Source: Streptomyces sp. RPA4-2 (lineage in GTDB: Bacteria; Actinomycetota; Actinomycetes; Streptomycetales; Streptomycetaceae). From it: a stretch of DNA of 64,000 nt. Below the pieces are notes generated by a model. It did no database searches. It had not been told where the DNA came from and saw nothing but the letters and a program-made list of their open reading frames with translations. The DNA lies in contig NZ_CP050975.2 of NCBI RefSeq assembly GCF_012273515.2, positions 496,001-560,000 of the forward strand. The letters run 5' to 3'. How positions within the stretch are numbered: the first letter of the stretch is position 1; each line of letters begins with the position of its first letter. Below, piece by piece: positions 42,117-50,155 of the stretch. The translations under genes were made by a program, and so were the position numbers.

Positions 42117-43685
42117 GTGCGCCAACTCGACCTGGCGGTGATCGCCGTCTATCTGGTCGCCATCGCCGTGATCGGACTGCGCCTGTCCGGGCGGCAGAAG
42201 ACGGCGAAGGAGTACTTCGTCGGCGAGAGCCACATGCCCTGGTGGACGGTGTCGTTCTCGATAGTGGCCACCGAGACCAGCGTGCTGACCGTCATCAGCG
42301 TGCCCGGCGGGACGTACAGCGGGCAGGGCTTCGGCAACGTCGAACTGGCGCTGGGTTACGTGATCGGGCGGGTCGTCGTCGCCACCGTACTCATCCCGCT
42401 GTACAAGCGCGGCGGCTTCGTCAGCGCCTACCAGTACCTCGGCGAGCGCTTCGGACTGAAGCTCCAGGGCCTGGCGTCGGTGTCGTTCGTCTTCACCCGG
42501 CTGCTCGCCGAAGGCGTCCGGCTGTTCGCGTCGGCGATCCCGATCAAGCTGCTGCTCGACGAACTCGGCGTGCACACCGGCTACAAGGCCATCATCGTCG
42601 TGCTGACCGTCATCACCGTCGTGTACACCTACCTCGGGGGCATCAAGGCGGTCATCTGGACGGACGCCATCCAGATGGGCCTCTACCTCGGCGGCGTGAT
42701 CCTGGCCATCGCGGTGCTCACCGGGCACGTCGGCGCCACCGGCTTCTCGCAGGCCCTGCACGGCGGCGAGTTCAGGCTCTTCGACACCGACTTCGGCCTC
42801 GACCACGTCCTCACCAGCTCCTTCGCCCTGCCGACCGCCATCATCGGCGGCGCCATCTTCGCGATGGCGAGCCACGGCTCGGACCAGCTGATCGTGCAGC
42901 GTGTGCTGACCACCCGCACCCTGCGCGACGGCCAGAAGGCGATGATCGCCTCCGGAGTCTTCGTCACCGTGCAGTTCGCAGCGTTCTCCCTGGCCGGTGC
43001 TCTGCTCTGGTCGTACAACAAGGGCCGCAGCTTCAAGGAGATGGGGCTGAGCAGCTCCGACAACCTCTACCCGAACTTCATCCTGCACGGCCTGCCGGTG
43101 GGCATCTCGGGTCTTCTGGTGGCCGGCATCCTGGGCGCCGCGATGGGCTCGCTGTCCTCCGCGCTGAACTCCATGTCGAACTCCACGGTGTCCGACATCA
43201 TCCACAGCTTCCGGAAGAAGGCCCCCTCCGACCAGGCGCTGCTGAAACTGGCCCGGGTGATGACGCTGGTCTGGGCGGCGCTGATGGCGGTCTTCGCCTG
43301 CGCGTTCAGCACCAGCTCGGGCAACGTCTACCTGACCGGTCTGACGATCGCGGGCTACACCTACGGCGCGCTGCTCGGCGCGTTCCTGCTCGGCCGGCTG
43401 ATCAAGCGGGCCACGGAGGTGGACGCCGTCGTGGCCTTCCTCGTGACCATCGGCGTGATGACGTACATCGTCCGCGGCGTGAAGATCGACGTGACCACCG
43501 CGGGGACGACCGTGCCCACGGCGATCGCCGCTCAGTGGCTGGTGCCGATCGGTGTGCTGGTCACGATCGTGGTGGGCGGTGTGATGAGCCTGTTCCACAA
43601 GGCCCCGGCCGCCGCCCCCGCGGTCGCGCCGGTGGAACCCGACGGACACGGCACGGAGGTCACCGCGACCGCCGGCCAGTCCTGA
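42117..43685 (+). CDS. Sodium:solute symporter (SSS), candidate amino-sugar importer
   Basis: 522 residues with about 13-14 transmembrane helices. SSS core segments are ATETSVLTVISVPGGTYSGQ, GGIKAVIWTDAIQMGLYLGG and MASHGSDQLIVQRVLTTRT. The family imports sugars, sialic acid and similar solutes with sodium. Placed between the MurK-like kinase and anmK, it is the natural candidate to import MurNAc, anhydro-MurNAc or small muropeptides. No PTS MurP is present. GTG 42117 has AAGGAG at ideal spacing; GTG 42111 overlaps that site. Confidence 0.85.
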   Translation: MRQLDLAVIAVYLVAIAVIGLRLSGRQKTAKEYFVGESHMPWWTVSFSIVATETSVLTVISVPGGTYSGQGFGNVELALGYVIGRVVVATVLIPLYKRGGFVSAYQYLGERFGLKLQGLASVSFVFTRLLAEGVRLFASAIPIKLLLDELGVHTGYKAIIVVLTVITVVYTYLGGIKAVIWTDAIQMGLYLGGVILAIAVLTGHVGATGFSQALHGGEFRLFDTDFGLDHVLTSSFALPTAIIGGAIFAMASHGSDQLIVQRVLTTRTLRDGQKAMIASGVFVTVQFAAFSLAGALLWSYNKGRSFKEMGLSSSDNLYPNFILHGLPVGISGLLVAGILGAAMGSLSSALNSMSNSTVSDIIHSFRKKAPSDQALLKLARVMTLVWAALMAVFACAFSTSSGNVYLTGLTIAGYTYGALLGAFLLGRLIKRATEVDAVVAFLVTIGVMTYIVRGVKIDVTTAGTTVPTAIAAQWLVPIGVLVTIVVGGVMSLFHKAPAAAPAVAPVEPDGHGTEVTATAGQS

Positions 43686-43692
43686 CCGAACC

Positions 43693-43778
43693 CCGGGCCG
43701 GGGGGCGCCGCGATCCGGCGGCCCCCGGCCCGGTCACTTCGGACCGGCCGCCCGCGCACGGCGCGCCCGGCCGGTCCG
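43693..43778 (+). terminator. Two hairpins between the symporter and anmK
   Basis: The first (43693-43710 with 43716-43733) is an 18-bp stem with one mismatch and a 5-base loop. The second (43740-43749 with 43769-43778, CGGACCGGCC) is perfect. They lie just after the symporter stop and could partly terminate the transcript, lowering expression of the downstream genes. Confidence 0.6.
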
Positions 43779-43800
43779 ACCCGAAGACTCGGAGCTCCCC

Positions 43801-44976
43801 ATGCGTGTGATCGGTCTGATGTCCGGCACCTCGTACGACGCCATCGAAGCCGCCGCGGCCGATCTCACCCTGGAGGGCGAGACGCTGCGGATGCGTCCGC
43901 TCGGCCGGATCAGTGTCGCCTACCCCGATGACCTGCGTGCCGCGATCGGCGCCGCTCTGCCCCCGGCCGCGACCAGCACCGAAGCCGTCTGCGCCCTGGA
44001 CACCGGTATCGGCCAGGCGTTCGCCGGCGCGGCCGTCCGCGCCCTGGCCGAACTGTGCGGCGGCGACGCCGATCTGGTCGTCTCGCACGGGCAGACGATG
44101 CACCACTGGGTACGCGACGGCGCCGTGCTCGGCACCCTCCAGCTCGGCCAGCCCGCCTGGATCGCGGAGGCGACCGGCCTGCCCGTCGTGTCGGACCTGC
44201 GGGCACGCGACATCGCCGCGGGCGGCCAGGGCGCACCCCTCGTCGGTATGACCGACACCCTGTTGCTGCGGGGCCTGCCGGGCGTCCCGGCCGCGCTGAA
44301 CCTGGGCGGCATCGCCAACATCACCGTCGCGGCTCCGGACACCGACCCGGTCGCCTTCGACACCGGTCCCGCCAACGCCCTGCTGGACGCGGCGGTACGC
44401 CACTTCACGGATGGCGCCCGTGAGTACGACGAGTCGGGGCGCGGCGCCGCCGCGGGCCGGGAGGCACCGGAGCTGCTGCGGCTGCTGCTCGACGAGCCGT
44501 ACTACCGCCTGCCCGCGCCGAAGAGCACCGGCAAGGAGCTCTTCCACCTTCCCTACCTGTTGCGGGCGCTGGATGCCGTACCGGTCGCCGAGCCGAACGA
44601 CGTGCTGGCCACTCTCACCCGGCTGACCGCGGTGACGGTGGCGGACGCGGTCCGCGCCCACGGTGTCACCCAGTTGGTGGTGTCCGGCGGCGGGGCGCAC
44701 AACCCCGTCCTGACCGGAATGATCGCCGAGGAGCTGCCCGGCGTTCGGCTGCTGCCCAGCGACGACCTGGGTGTCCCCTCCGACGCGAAGGAAGCACTGG
44801 CCTTCGCCGTCCTGGGTTTCCTGACGGTGCACGGCCTGCCGGGCACCCTGCCGTCGGGCACCGGCGCGCGCCACCCGTCGCTGCTGGGCAGCATCACGCC
44901 GGGCCGCCTGCCGCTGCGGCTGCCGGAACCGGCGGCGACGGCCCCCCGTCGGCTGCTGGTCGAGACCCCGTCGTAG
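43801..44976 (+). CDS. anmK: Anhydro-N-acetylmuramic acid kinase (AnmK)
   Basis: 391 residues. The family start VIGLMSGTSYDAIEAA (usually GTSxDGID), SHGQTMHH, DLRARDIAAGGQGAPLVG, LNLGGIANITV, FDTGPANALLDA and the late VVSGGGAHNPVL are all in order. AnmK opens the 1,6-anhydro ring and phosphorylates at O6 in one step, giving MurNAc-6-phosphate for MurQ. It therefore gives the cluster a second entry route, for lytic-transglycosylase products. It starts at ATG 43801 and is followed by the D-lactate dehydrogenase. Confidence 0.95.
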   Translation: MRVIGLMSGTSYDAIEAAAADLTLEGETLRMRPLGRISVAYPDDLRAAIGAALPPAATSTEAVCALDTGIGQAFAGAAVRALAELCGGDADLVVSHGQTMHHWVRDGAVLGTLQLGQPAWIAEATGLPVVSDLRARDIAAGGQGAPLVGMTDTLLLRGLPGVPAALNLGGIANITVAAPDTDPVAFDTGPANALLDAAVRHFTDGAREYDESGRGAAAGREAPELLRLLLDEPYYRLPAPKSTGKELFHLPYLLRALDAVPVAEPNDVLATLTRLTAVTVADAVRAHGVTQLVVSGGGAHNPVLTGMIAEELPGVRLLPSDDLGVPSDAKEALAFAVLGFLTVHGLPGTLPSGTGARHPSLLGSITPGRLPLRLPEPAATAPRRLLVETPS

Positions 44977-45123
44977 GACCGCACCCCCGAAGGCGGCGCC
45001 CGGCCGCCGGCACGGCGCTCCCGGCCGGTCCGCCGCCTCCCACGACCAATCCCCGGCGTCCCTCCCCTCCCCCACCGTCCGGGCGACCGGCCGTCCCGGA
45101 CCCGCACACCTCCCGGAGCATCC

Positions 45124-48051
45124 ATGAGCCGCACCCCTTCCGCCCCGACTCCGGCGAACCCCGGTGAACGCCCTTCGGACCTGGCCGCGTTGCTGCGGTC
45201 CTGTGTGGACGACCCCCGGCGGGTGTCGACCGACCTTCCCCGCCGGGTCGCGGCGGCGCACGACGCGTCGCCGTATCTCTTCGCTCCGCAGGCCGTGGTC
45301 CGCGCCGCGTCGGCGGCCGAGGTGGGTGCGCTGATGGCGGGCGCCAGAGCGGCGGGGCTTCCGCTGACCCTGCGCTCCGGTGGGACGAGTCTGGCGGGAC
45401 AGGCAGGCGGTGACGGGGTCCTGGTGGACGTGCGCAGCCACTGGCGCAAGGCCGAGGTGCTCGACGACGGTCTCCGCGTCCGTCTGCAGCCCGGCCTGAC
45501 GGTGCGTCAGGCCAATGCGCGGCTCGCGCGGTACGGCAGGCGGCTCGGTCCGGACCCGGCCAGCGAGTCGGCCTGCACGATCGGCGGGCTGGTTGCCAAC
45601 AACTCCAGCGGCATGAACTGCGGCACCCAGGACAACGCGTACCACACCATGGAGTCCCTGCAGTTCGTGCTGCCCTCGGGCACGGTGATCGACTCCGGGG
45701 CACCGGACGCCGACGAGCGGCTGCGTGCCAAGGAACCCGAACTCCACGCCGGTCTGCTCCGGTTGCGTGACCGGGTCCGGACCTCACCGCGGGCCCGCGC
45801 CACCGTCGAGCGGCTCTTCGCGATGAAGAACACCATGGGCTACGGGCTCAACTCCTTCCTGGACCACACCACTCCGGCCGAACTGCTGGCCCACCTGATG
45901 ATCGGCAGCGAAGGCACGCTGGGCTTCGTCGGCGAGGCCGTCTTCCGTACGGTCCCGGTCCTCCCCCACGCCGCCACCGGCCTGCTGATCCTCCCGGGAC
46001 TCGCCGAGGCCACCGACGCACTGCCCGCGCTGCTCGCGGCGGGCGCCCGTACGGCGGAGCTCCTCGACGCCTCCTCGCTGCGGGTGGCCCAGCTCGACCC
46101 CGGCTCCGGAACGGCACTGCGCGGCCTGCGGGTCGAACACCACGCGGCGCTGCTGGTCGAGTTCGCCGAGGACACCCCGGAGCGGCTGGAGGAGGTGGCG
46201 GCCGCGGCCCGTCCGGTGCTGGAACGCCTGCCCGCGGTGACCGGCACCGCCCTGACCCGCGACCCGAAGGAGCGGGCGCGGCTGTGGCATCTGCGCAAGG
46301 GCCTCTACACCGCGGTCGCCGGCGCCCGCCGGCCCGGCACCACCGCCCTGCTGGAGGACATCGCGGTCCCGATGGACCGGCTCACCCGCACCTGCGAGGG
46401 CCTCATCGGCCTGTTCGACCGGCACGGGTACGAGGACGCGGTGATCTTCGGGCACGCCCGGGACGGCAACGTGCACTTCATGCTGACCCAGGACTTCGAC
46501 TCGCAGGCGGAGACCGACCGGTACGCGCGGTTCACCGACGACATGGTCGATCTGGTGCTGGCCGCCGAGGGCACGCTGAAGGCGGAGCACGGCACCGGAC
46601 GGGCCATGGCACCGTTCGTCCGCCGCCAGTACGGCGACGAACTGTACGACGTCATGCGGGAATTGAAGCGGTTGTGCGATCCGGCGGGCGTGCTGAACCC
46701 CGGGGTGCTGCTGGACGACGACCCGGCCGGGCATCTGCGCCGGCTCAAGAGTGTGCCCTCGGTCGACCCGGCGTTGGACGCCTGCGTCGAGTGCGGCTAC
46801 TGCGAGCCGGTCTGTCCGACCGCGGACGTCACCACCACGCCCCGTCAGCGCATCGCCCTCCAGCGGGAGATCGCGCTGGCCGCGGCGGCAGGTGACGACG
46901 AACGGCGCCGGGAGCTGGAGGGCGACTACGCCTACGCGGCCGTGGACAGCTGCGCGGCCGACAGCCTCTGCGTGACCGCCTGCCCGGTGACCATCGACAC
47001 CGGAGCGGTGATGAAGCGGCTGCGCGGCGAACGCCACAGCCCGCTCGCGCAGCACGCCGGACGTGTCGCGGCCCGCCGCTGGGCTACGGCCGTCAAGGGC
47101 GTACGGATCGGCCTCGGCGCCGCCCACGCGGTGCCCGCCCCGCTGACCGGCGCGGCCACCAAGATGATGCGGCGACTCGGGGCCACCGATCTCGTACCGG
47201 CCTGGAGCCCGGACATCCCCCGTGGTGGCGGCCCCCGTCCGGCGGCCCGGCACGTGCCCGCCGCGCGGGCGGTCTTCTTCGCGGCGTGCATCGGCAGCGT
47301 CTTCGCCTCCGAGGAAGGAGACGGCCCCGACCGTGGCACCTCCGGCCGTGGCGGCTCCGGCGGACGGGCGAGCGGCTCCGCGGGTGCGTTCCTCAGTCTG
47401 TGCGAGCGAGCCGGCGTCGCCGTCGACGTCCCCGAACTGGCGGGGCTGTGCTGCGGCACTCCCTGGCAGTCCAAGGGCTACACCGAGGGCCACCGGGCGA
47501 TGGCCGCCCGGACGCTCGACGCCTTGTGGACGGCCAGCGACCACGGACGGCTGCCCGTCGTCTGCGACGCCTCCTCCTGCACCCACGGCCTGGGCGAACT
47601 CGCCGCGGCGCTGCCCGAGGCCGAGCGCGACCGGTACACCGAACTGCGCTTCGTGGACAGCGTGACCTTCACCGCCGAGACGCTGCTGCCGCTGCTGCCC
47701 CAGGCGCCACGGCTCGACTCCCTCGCGCTGCACCCGACCTGTTCGACCGTGCACCTGGACATCACCGGTGACCTGCGCACCGTGGCGGAGGCGGTGGCCG
47801 GCACGGTGACGGTCCCCGACTCCTGGGGTTGCTGCGCCTTCGCGGGCGACCGCGGGCTCCTCCACCCCGAGGTGACCGCCGGCGCGACGGCCGCCCAGGC
47901 CGCCGAGGTCAACGAGCGCGAGCACGACGGGTACGCGTCGTGCAACCGCACCTGCGAGATGGGCATGACCCGCGCCACCGGCCGCCCGTACCGCCACGTC
48001 CTGGAACTCCTGGCCGACGCCCTCGACGCGTCCGAGGCGACCGCCGGCTGA
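45124..48051 (+). CDS. FAD/Fe-S D-lactate dehydrogenase-like oxidoreductase
   Basis: 975 residues: FAD_binding_4 domain at about 55-190 (LRSGGTSLAGQAGGDGVLVD; ASESACTIGGLVANNSSGMN), FAD-oxidase C domain at about 235-525, then two 4Fe-4S sites beginning at Cys554 (CVECGYCEPVCP) and Cys610 (CAADSLCVTACP). CCG-type domains finish the protein (LAGLCCGTPW; DSWGCCAFAGD). This is the large single-chain D-lactate/glycolate dehydrogenase architecture that passes electrons to the respiratory chain. In this setting, oxidation of the D-lactate released by MurQ to pyruvate is the natural role. A Ser/Gly-rich insert lies near residues 735-760. Confidence 0.88.
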   Translation: MSRTPSAPTPANPGERPSDLAALLRSCVDDPRRVSTDLPRRVAAAHDASPYLFAPQAVVRAASAAEVGALMAGARAAGLPLTLRSGGTSLAGQAGGDGVLVDVRSHWRKAEVLDDGLRVRLQPGLTVRQANARLARYGRRLGPDPASESACTIGGLVANNSSGMNCGTQDNAYHTMESLQFVLPSGTVIDSGAPDADERLRAKEPELHAGLLRLRDRVRTSPRARATVERLFAMKNTMGYGLNSFLDHTTPAELLAHLMIGSEGTLGFVGEAVFRTVPVLPHAATGLLILPGLAEATDALPALLAAGARTAELLDASSLRVAQLDPGSGTALRGLRVEHHAALLVEFAEDTPERLEEVAAAARPVLERLPAVTGTALTRDPKERARLWHLRKGLYTAVAGARRPGTTALLEDIAVPMDRLTRTCEGLIGLFDRHGYEDAVIFGHARDGNVHFMLTQDFDSQAETDRYARFTDDMVDLVLAAEGTLKAEHGTGRAMAPFVRRQYGDELYDVMRELKRLCDPAGVLNPGVLLDDDPAGHLRRLKSVPSVDPALDACVECGYCEPVCPTADVTTTPRQRIALQREIALAAAAGDDERRRELEGDYAYAAVDSCAADSLCVTACPVTIDTGAVMKRLRGERHSPLAQHAGRVAARRWATAVKGVRIGLGAAHAVPAPLTGAATKMMRRLGATDLVPAWSPDIPRGGGPRPAARHVPAARAVFFAACIGSVFASEEGDGPDRGTSGRGGSGGRASGSAGAFLSLCERAGVAVDVPELAGLCCGTPWQSKGYTEGHRAMAARTLDALWTASDHGRLPVVCDASSCTHGLGELAAALPEAERDRYTELRFVDSVTFTAETLLPLLPQAPRLDSLALHPTCSTVHLDITGDLRTVAEAVAGTVTVPDSWGCCAFAGDRGLLHPEVTAGATAAQAAEVNEREHDGYASCNRTCEMGMTRATGRPYRHVLELLADALDASEATAG

Positions 48052-48138
48052 GCCCGCGGCCGTCGCCCGGCGCGGGCCGTCGGGCACACGGCGGGCCGGC
48101 CGGGCCATCGGCGCAGGGCGGAGGAGGCCATCGACGCG

Positions 48139-48180
48139 ACGGGGCTCCCCCGCTCGAACGAAGCCGGGAGCACGGGAGTC
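48139..48180 (+). repeat. Streptomyces-type palindromic repeat, intergenic copy
   Basis: GGGGCTCCCCCGCTCGAACG followed by AAGCCGGGAGCACGGGAG matches the element inside the ECF42 gene at 12167-12210. Here it lies in the 203-base gap between the convergent dehydrogenase and serine hydrolase genes, where it may also act as a terminator. The rest of the gap shows nothing else. Confidence 0.75.
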
Positions 48181-48254
48181 GGCAGCCGATGGCAAGGCCT
48201 CAGGTGCGCGTGCCCTGCCCGGCGTCCGGCCACGTGATCCGACCGACCAGCCCC

Positions 48255-49283
48255 CTAGCGCAGGGCGTCCGCCGCCGTGTGGAAGGCACGTCGGACAGCC
48301 ACGATGCCGTCGCCCTCCCGTGACGGGTGCACCCGGTTCGTCAGCAGCACGGCGTAGCGGCCGGCCGCGGGGTCGACCCAGATACTCGTGCCGGTGAAGC
48401 CGGTGTGGCCGAACGACTCGGGGCCGCACGACGGTCCCACGGGTGATCCGACCGGATCCTGCCCCTGCCAGGCGAGGCCGCGCCGCAGTGCGTGGGCGTC
48501 CGTGTGGGCGGCCGTCATCAGGGCGAAGGTCTCCGGGCGCAGGAGCTCGGACGCCCCGCCCGCCAGGGAGCGTCCGAGTCGTTCCATGTCGGCGAGTGGC
48601 GCGAACAGCCCGGCGTGCCCGGCGATTCCGCCCAGGACCACGGCGTTCTCGTCGTGCACCTCGCCCACTACCACCTGTCCCCGCCACGGGCAGTCCTCGG
48701 TGGCCACGGCCCTCGTCCGGAGCGCGATGTCCGGGGTGAAACCGGTCTCCTTCATGCCGAGTGGTGCGCACACCAGCCGGTCCACCAGTTCGTCCAACGG
48801 CGCTCCGGCCGCGCTCTCGGCGATCAGTCCGAGCAGGATGAAGCCCTGCGAGGAGTATTCGACCCGGGAACCGGGCGCCGTTCGCAGCGGCAGCGACCGC
48901 AGTGCTTCCAACAGGCCACCGCGGGTGGGGTGTTCGCGGTAGAGCGGTACCTGACCCGGCAGGCCCGAGGTGTGGGTGAGCAACTGCGCGACCGTGAGGT
49001 CCGCCTTGTCACCGCCCCGGTAGTCCGGCAGGTAGGTGCCGACGACGCCGGTGAGATCCAGTGCGCCGCGCTCGACGAGGGCCATCACGGCCAGTCCGAC
49101 GATCGGTTTCGTCACCGACGCCAGGTCCCACCGTTCGTCGCCTTCGAGCGGTGGGCCGTCCCAGGCGCGGGTGCCGGTCCAGCCCCGGTCCAGCGGGCCC
49201 GCCGCGGCGCCTACGGACCAGGCGGCGCCGGAGTACACCCGGCGGGCTCGCCCCGAGACGAGGATGTCTTCGAGCGCGCTCAC
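48255..49283 (-). CDS. YbbE-like serine hydrolase (class C beta-lactamase fold)
   Basis: 342 residues with the active-site SxxK (LASVTKPIVG), YxS/N region YSSQGF and third motif HTG (GHTGFTGTSIWVDP). HDENAVVLGGIAGHAGLF and LLTNRVHPSRE are signatures of the YbbE/AmlB group, encoded in the B. subtilis MurNAc operon (murQ-murR-murP-ybbE-nagZ-namZ). No signal peptide is seen, so it may act in the cytoplasm. Substrate unproven; a muropeptide or ester bond is likely. GTG 49283 overlaps the IclR stop (GTGA). Confidence 0.85.
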   Translation of the reverse strand: MSALEDILVSGRARRVYSGAAWSVGAAAGPLDRGWTGTRAWDGPPLEGDERWDLASVTKPIVGLAVMALVERGALDLTGVVGTYLPDYRGGDKADLTVAQLLTHTSGLPGQVPLYREHPTRGGLLEALRSLPLRTAPGSRVEYSSQGFILLGLIAESAAGAPLDELVDRLVCAPLGMKETGFTPDIALRTRAVATEDCPWRGQVVVGEVHDENAVVLGGIAGHAGLFAPLADMERLGRSLAGGASELLRPETFALMTAAHTDAHALRRGLAWQGQDPVGSPVGPSCGPESFGHTGFTGTSIWVDPAAGRYAVLLTNRVHPSREGDGIVAVRRAFHTAADALR

Positions 49284-50113
49284 GCGAGTCCCCCGTCCTC
49301 GGCGTCCACGACCCGGAACACGGGTGGGGTGCCGCCCAGGCCGGCCGACACGGTGCGGGCGGCCGCGCGCACCATCGGGCCGAACATCTCCACGCTCTGC
49401 TCGTCCAGCGTGAAGGTGAGACCCGAGATGCCGATGGCGCCCACGATCCGTCCCTCGCCGTCGACCACGGGCGCCGCCACCGACCGTACGTCCAGCTCCT
49501 CGTACTCGTCGTCCACGGCGTAACCGACCCCGGCCGCCTCCCGCAGCAAGGTGCGGATCGCTGCCGGGTCGGTGGGCGTCTGCGGTGTGCGGGCGGCGAG
49601 CGGACCCGCCTCCAGCAGGGTGTCCGTCTCGGGGGGCGGCAGGACGGAGAGCATCGCCAGTCCCATCCCGCTGCAGTGGAGGGGGACGCGGCTACCGGGT
49701 CGGGCGTACATCCGGTACTCCCTGACCGGCTCGGACTGTGCCAACAGCACCGTGTCGTCGGCGTGGCGCACGGCGTACTGCGCGAGCAGGCCGGTCCGCC
49801 GGCGCAGATCGGCCAGCACCGGGCGGGCGAGTGCCAGATCCCGGCTGTCGTGCAGGGCGGCGGCGGCCAGGCCGAGCAGTCGGGGGCCCGCACGGTAGCT
49901 GCCGCCCTCGGCCGGCTGCGCGAAGCCGTACTCGGCGAGGGTCCGCAGATGGCGGTGGACCGTCGGTTTGGTGAGCCCCGTGCGCCGCGCGATCTCCCCC
50001 AGCCGGTGCGGGCCGCCTGTCTCGACGAGTGCTTCGAGCACCTCCATTGCCTTGTCGACGGGGCCCTTCGCGGGCTCTGGCTCGCTGGCACGGGTGTTGA
50101 CCGCTTTCGACAT
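49280..50113 (-). CDS. IclR-family transcriptional regulator
   Basis: 277 residues. The winged HTH lies at about 20-80 (RLGEIARRTGLTKPTVHRHL). The IclR effector domain follows (GSRVPLHCSGMGLAMLSVLP; VAAPVVDGEGRIVGAIGISG). ATG 50113 is chosen; the open frame starts ten codons earlier. It is coupled to the serine hydrolase and divergent from the ABC importer, so it probably controls both through the palindrome at 50138-50152. The effector is unknown. Confidence 0.9.
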   Translation of the reverse strand: MSKAVNTRASEPEPAKGPVDKAMEVLEALVETGGPHRLGEIARRTGLTKPTVHRHLRTLAEYGFAQPAEGGSYRAGPRLLGLAAAALHDSRDLALARPVLADLRRRTGLLAQYAVRHADDTVLLAQSEPVREYRMYARPGSRVPLHCSGMGLAMLSVLPPPETDTLLEAGPLAARTPQTPTDPAAIRTLLREAAGVGYAVDDEYEELDVRSVAAPVVDGEGRIVGAIGISGLTFTLDEQSVEMFGPMVRAAARTVSAGLGGTPPVFRVVDAEDGGLA

Positions 50114-50137
50114 GTCGCTTAGCTTAACGCAACCGCA

Positions 50138-50152
50138 TTCCATCTGACGGAA
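50138..50152. promoter_or_regulatory. Candidate IclR operator
   Basis: TTCCATCTGACGGAA is symmetrical at 12 of 14 non-central positions. It lies in the short gap between the IclR gene and the ABC binding-protein gene, overlapping the start region of the latter. A related half-site (ATGGAACG) follows at 50167-50174. Confidence 0.6.
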
Positions 50153-50155
50153 CGG

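Noticed and set aside
41022..43649. 875-residue minus-strand frame opposite the kinase and symporter
   Set aside because: No motifs; composition reflects codon bias of the plus-strand genes.
43660..45747. 695-residue minus-strand frame opposite anmK
   Set aside because: Same reason; spans two real genes and a terminator pair.
45784..48771. 995-residue open frame on the minus strand opposite the D-lactate dehydrogenase
   Set aside because: Arg/Gly/Val-rich shadow typical of GC-rich antisense; no domain motifs, while the plus-strand protein has all its family motifs.
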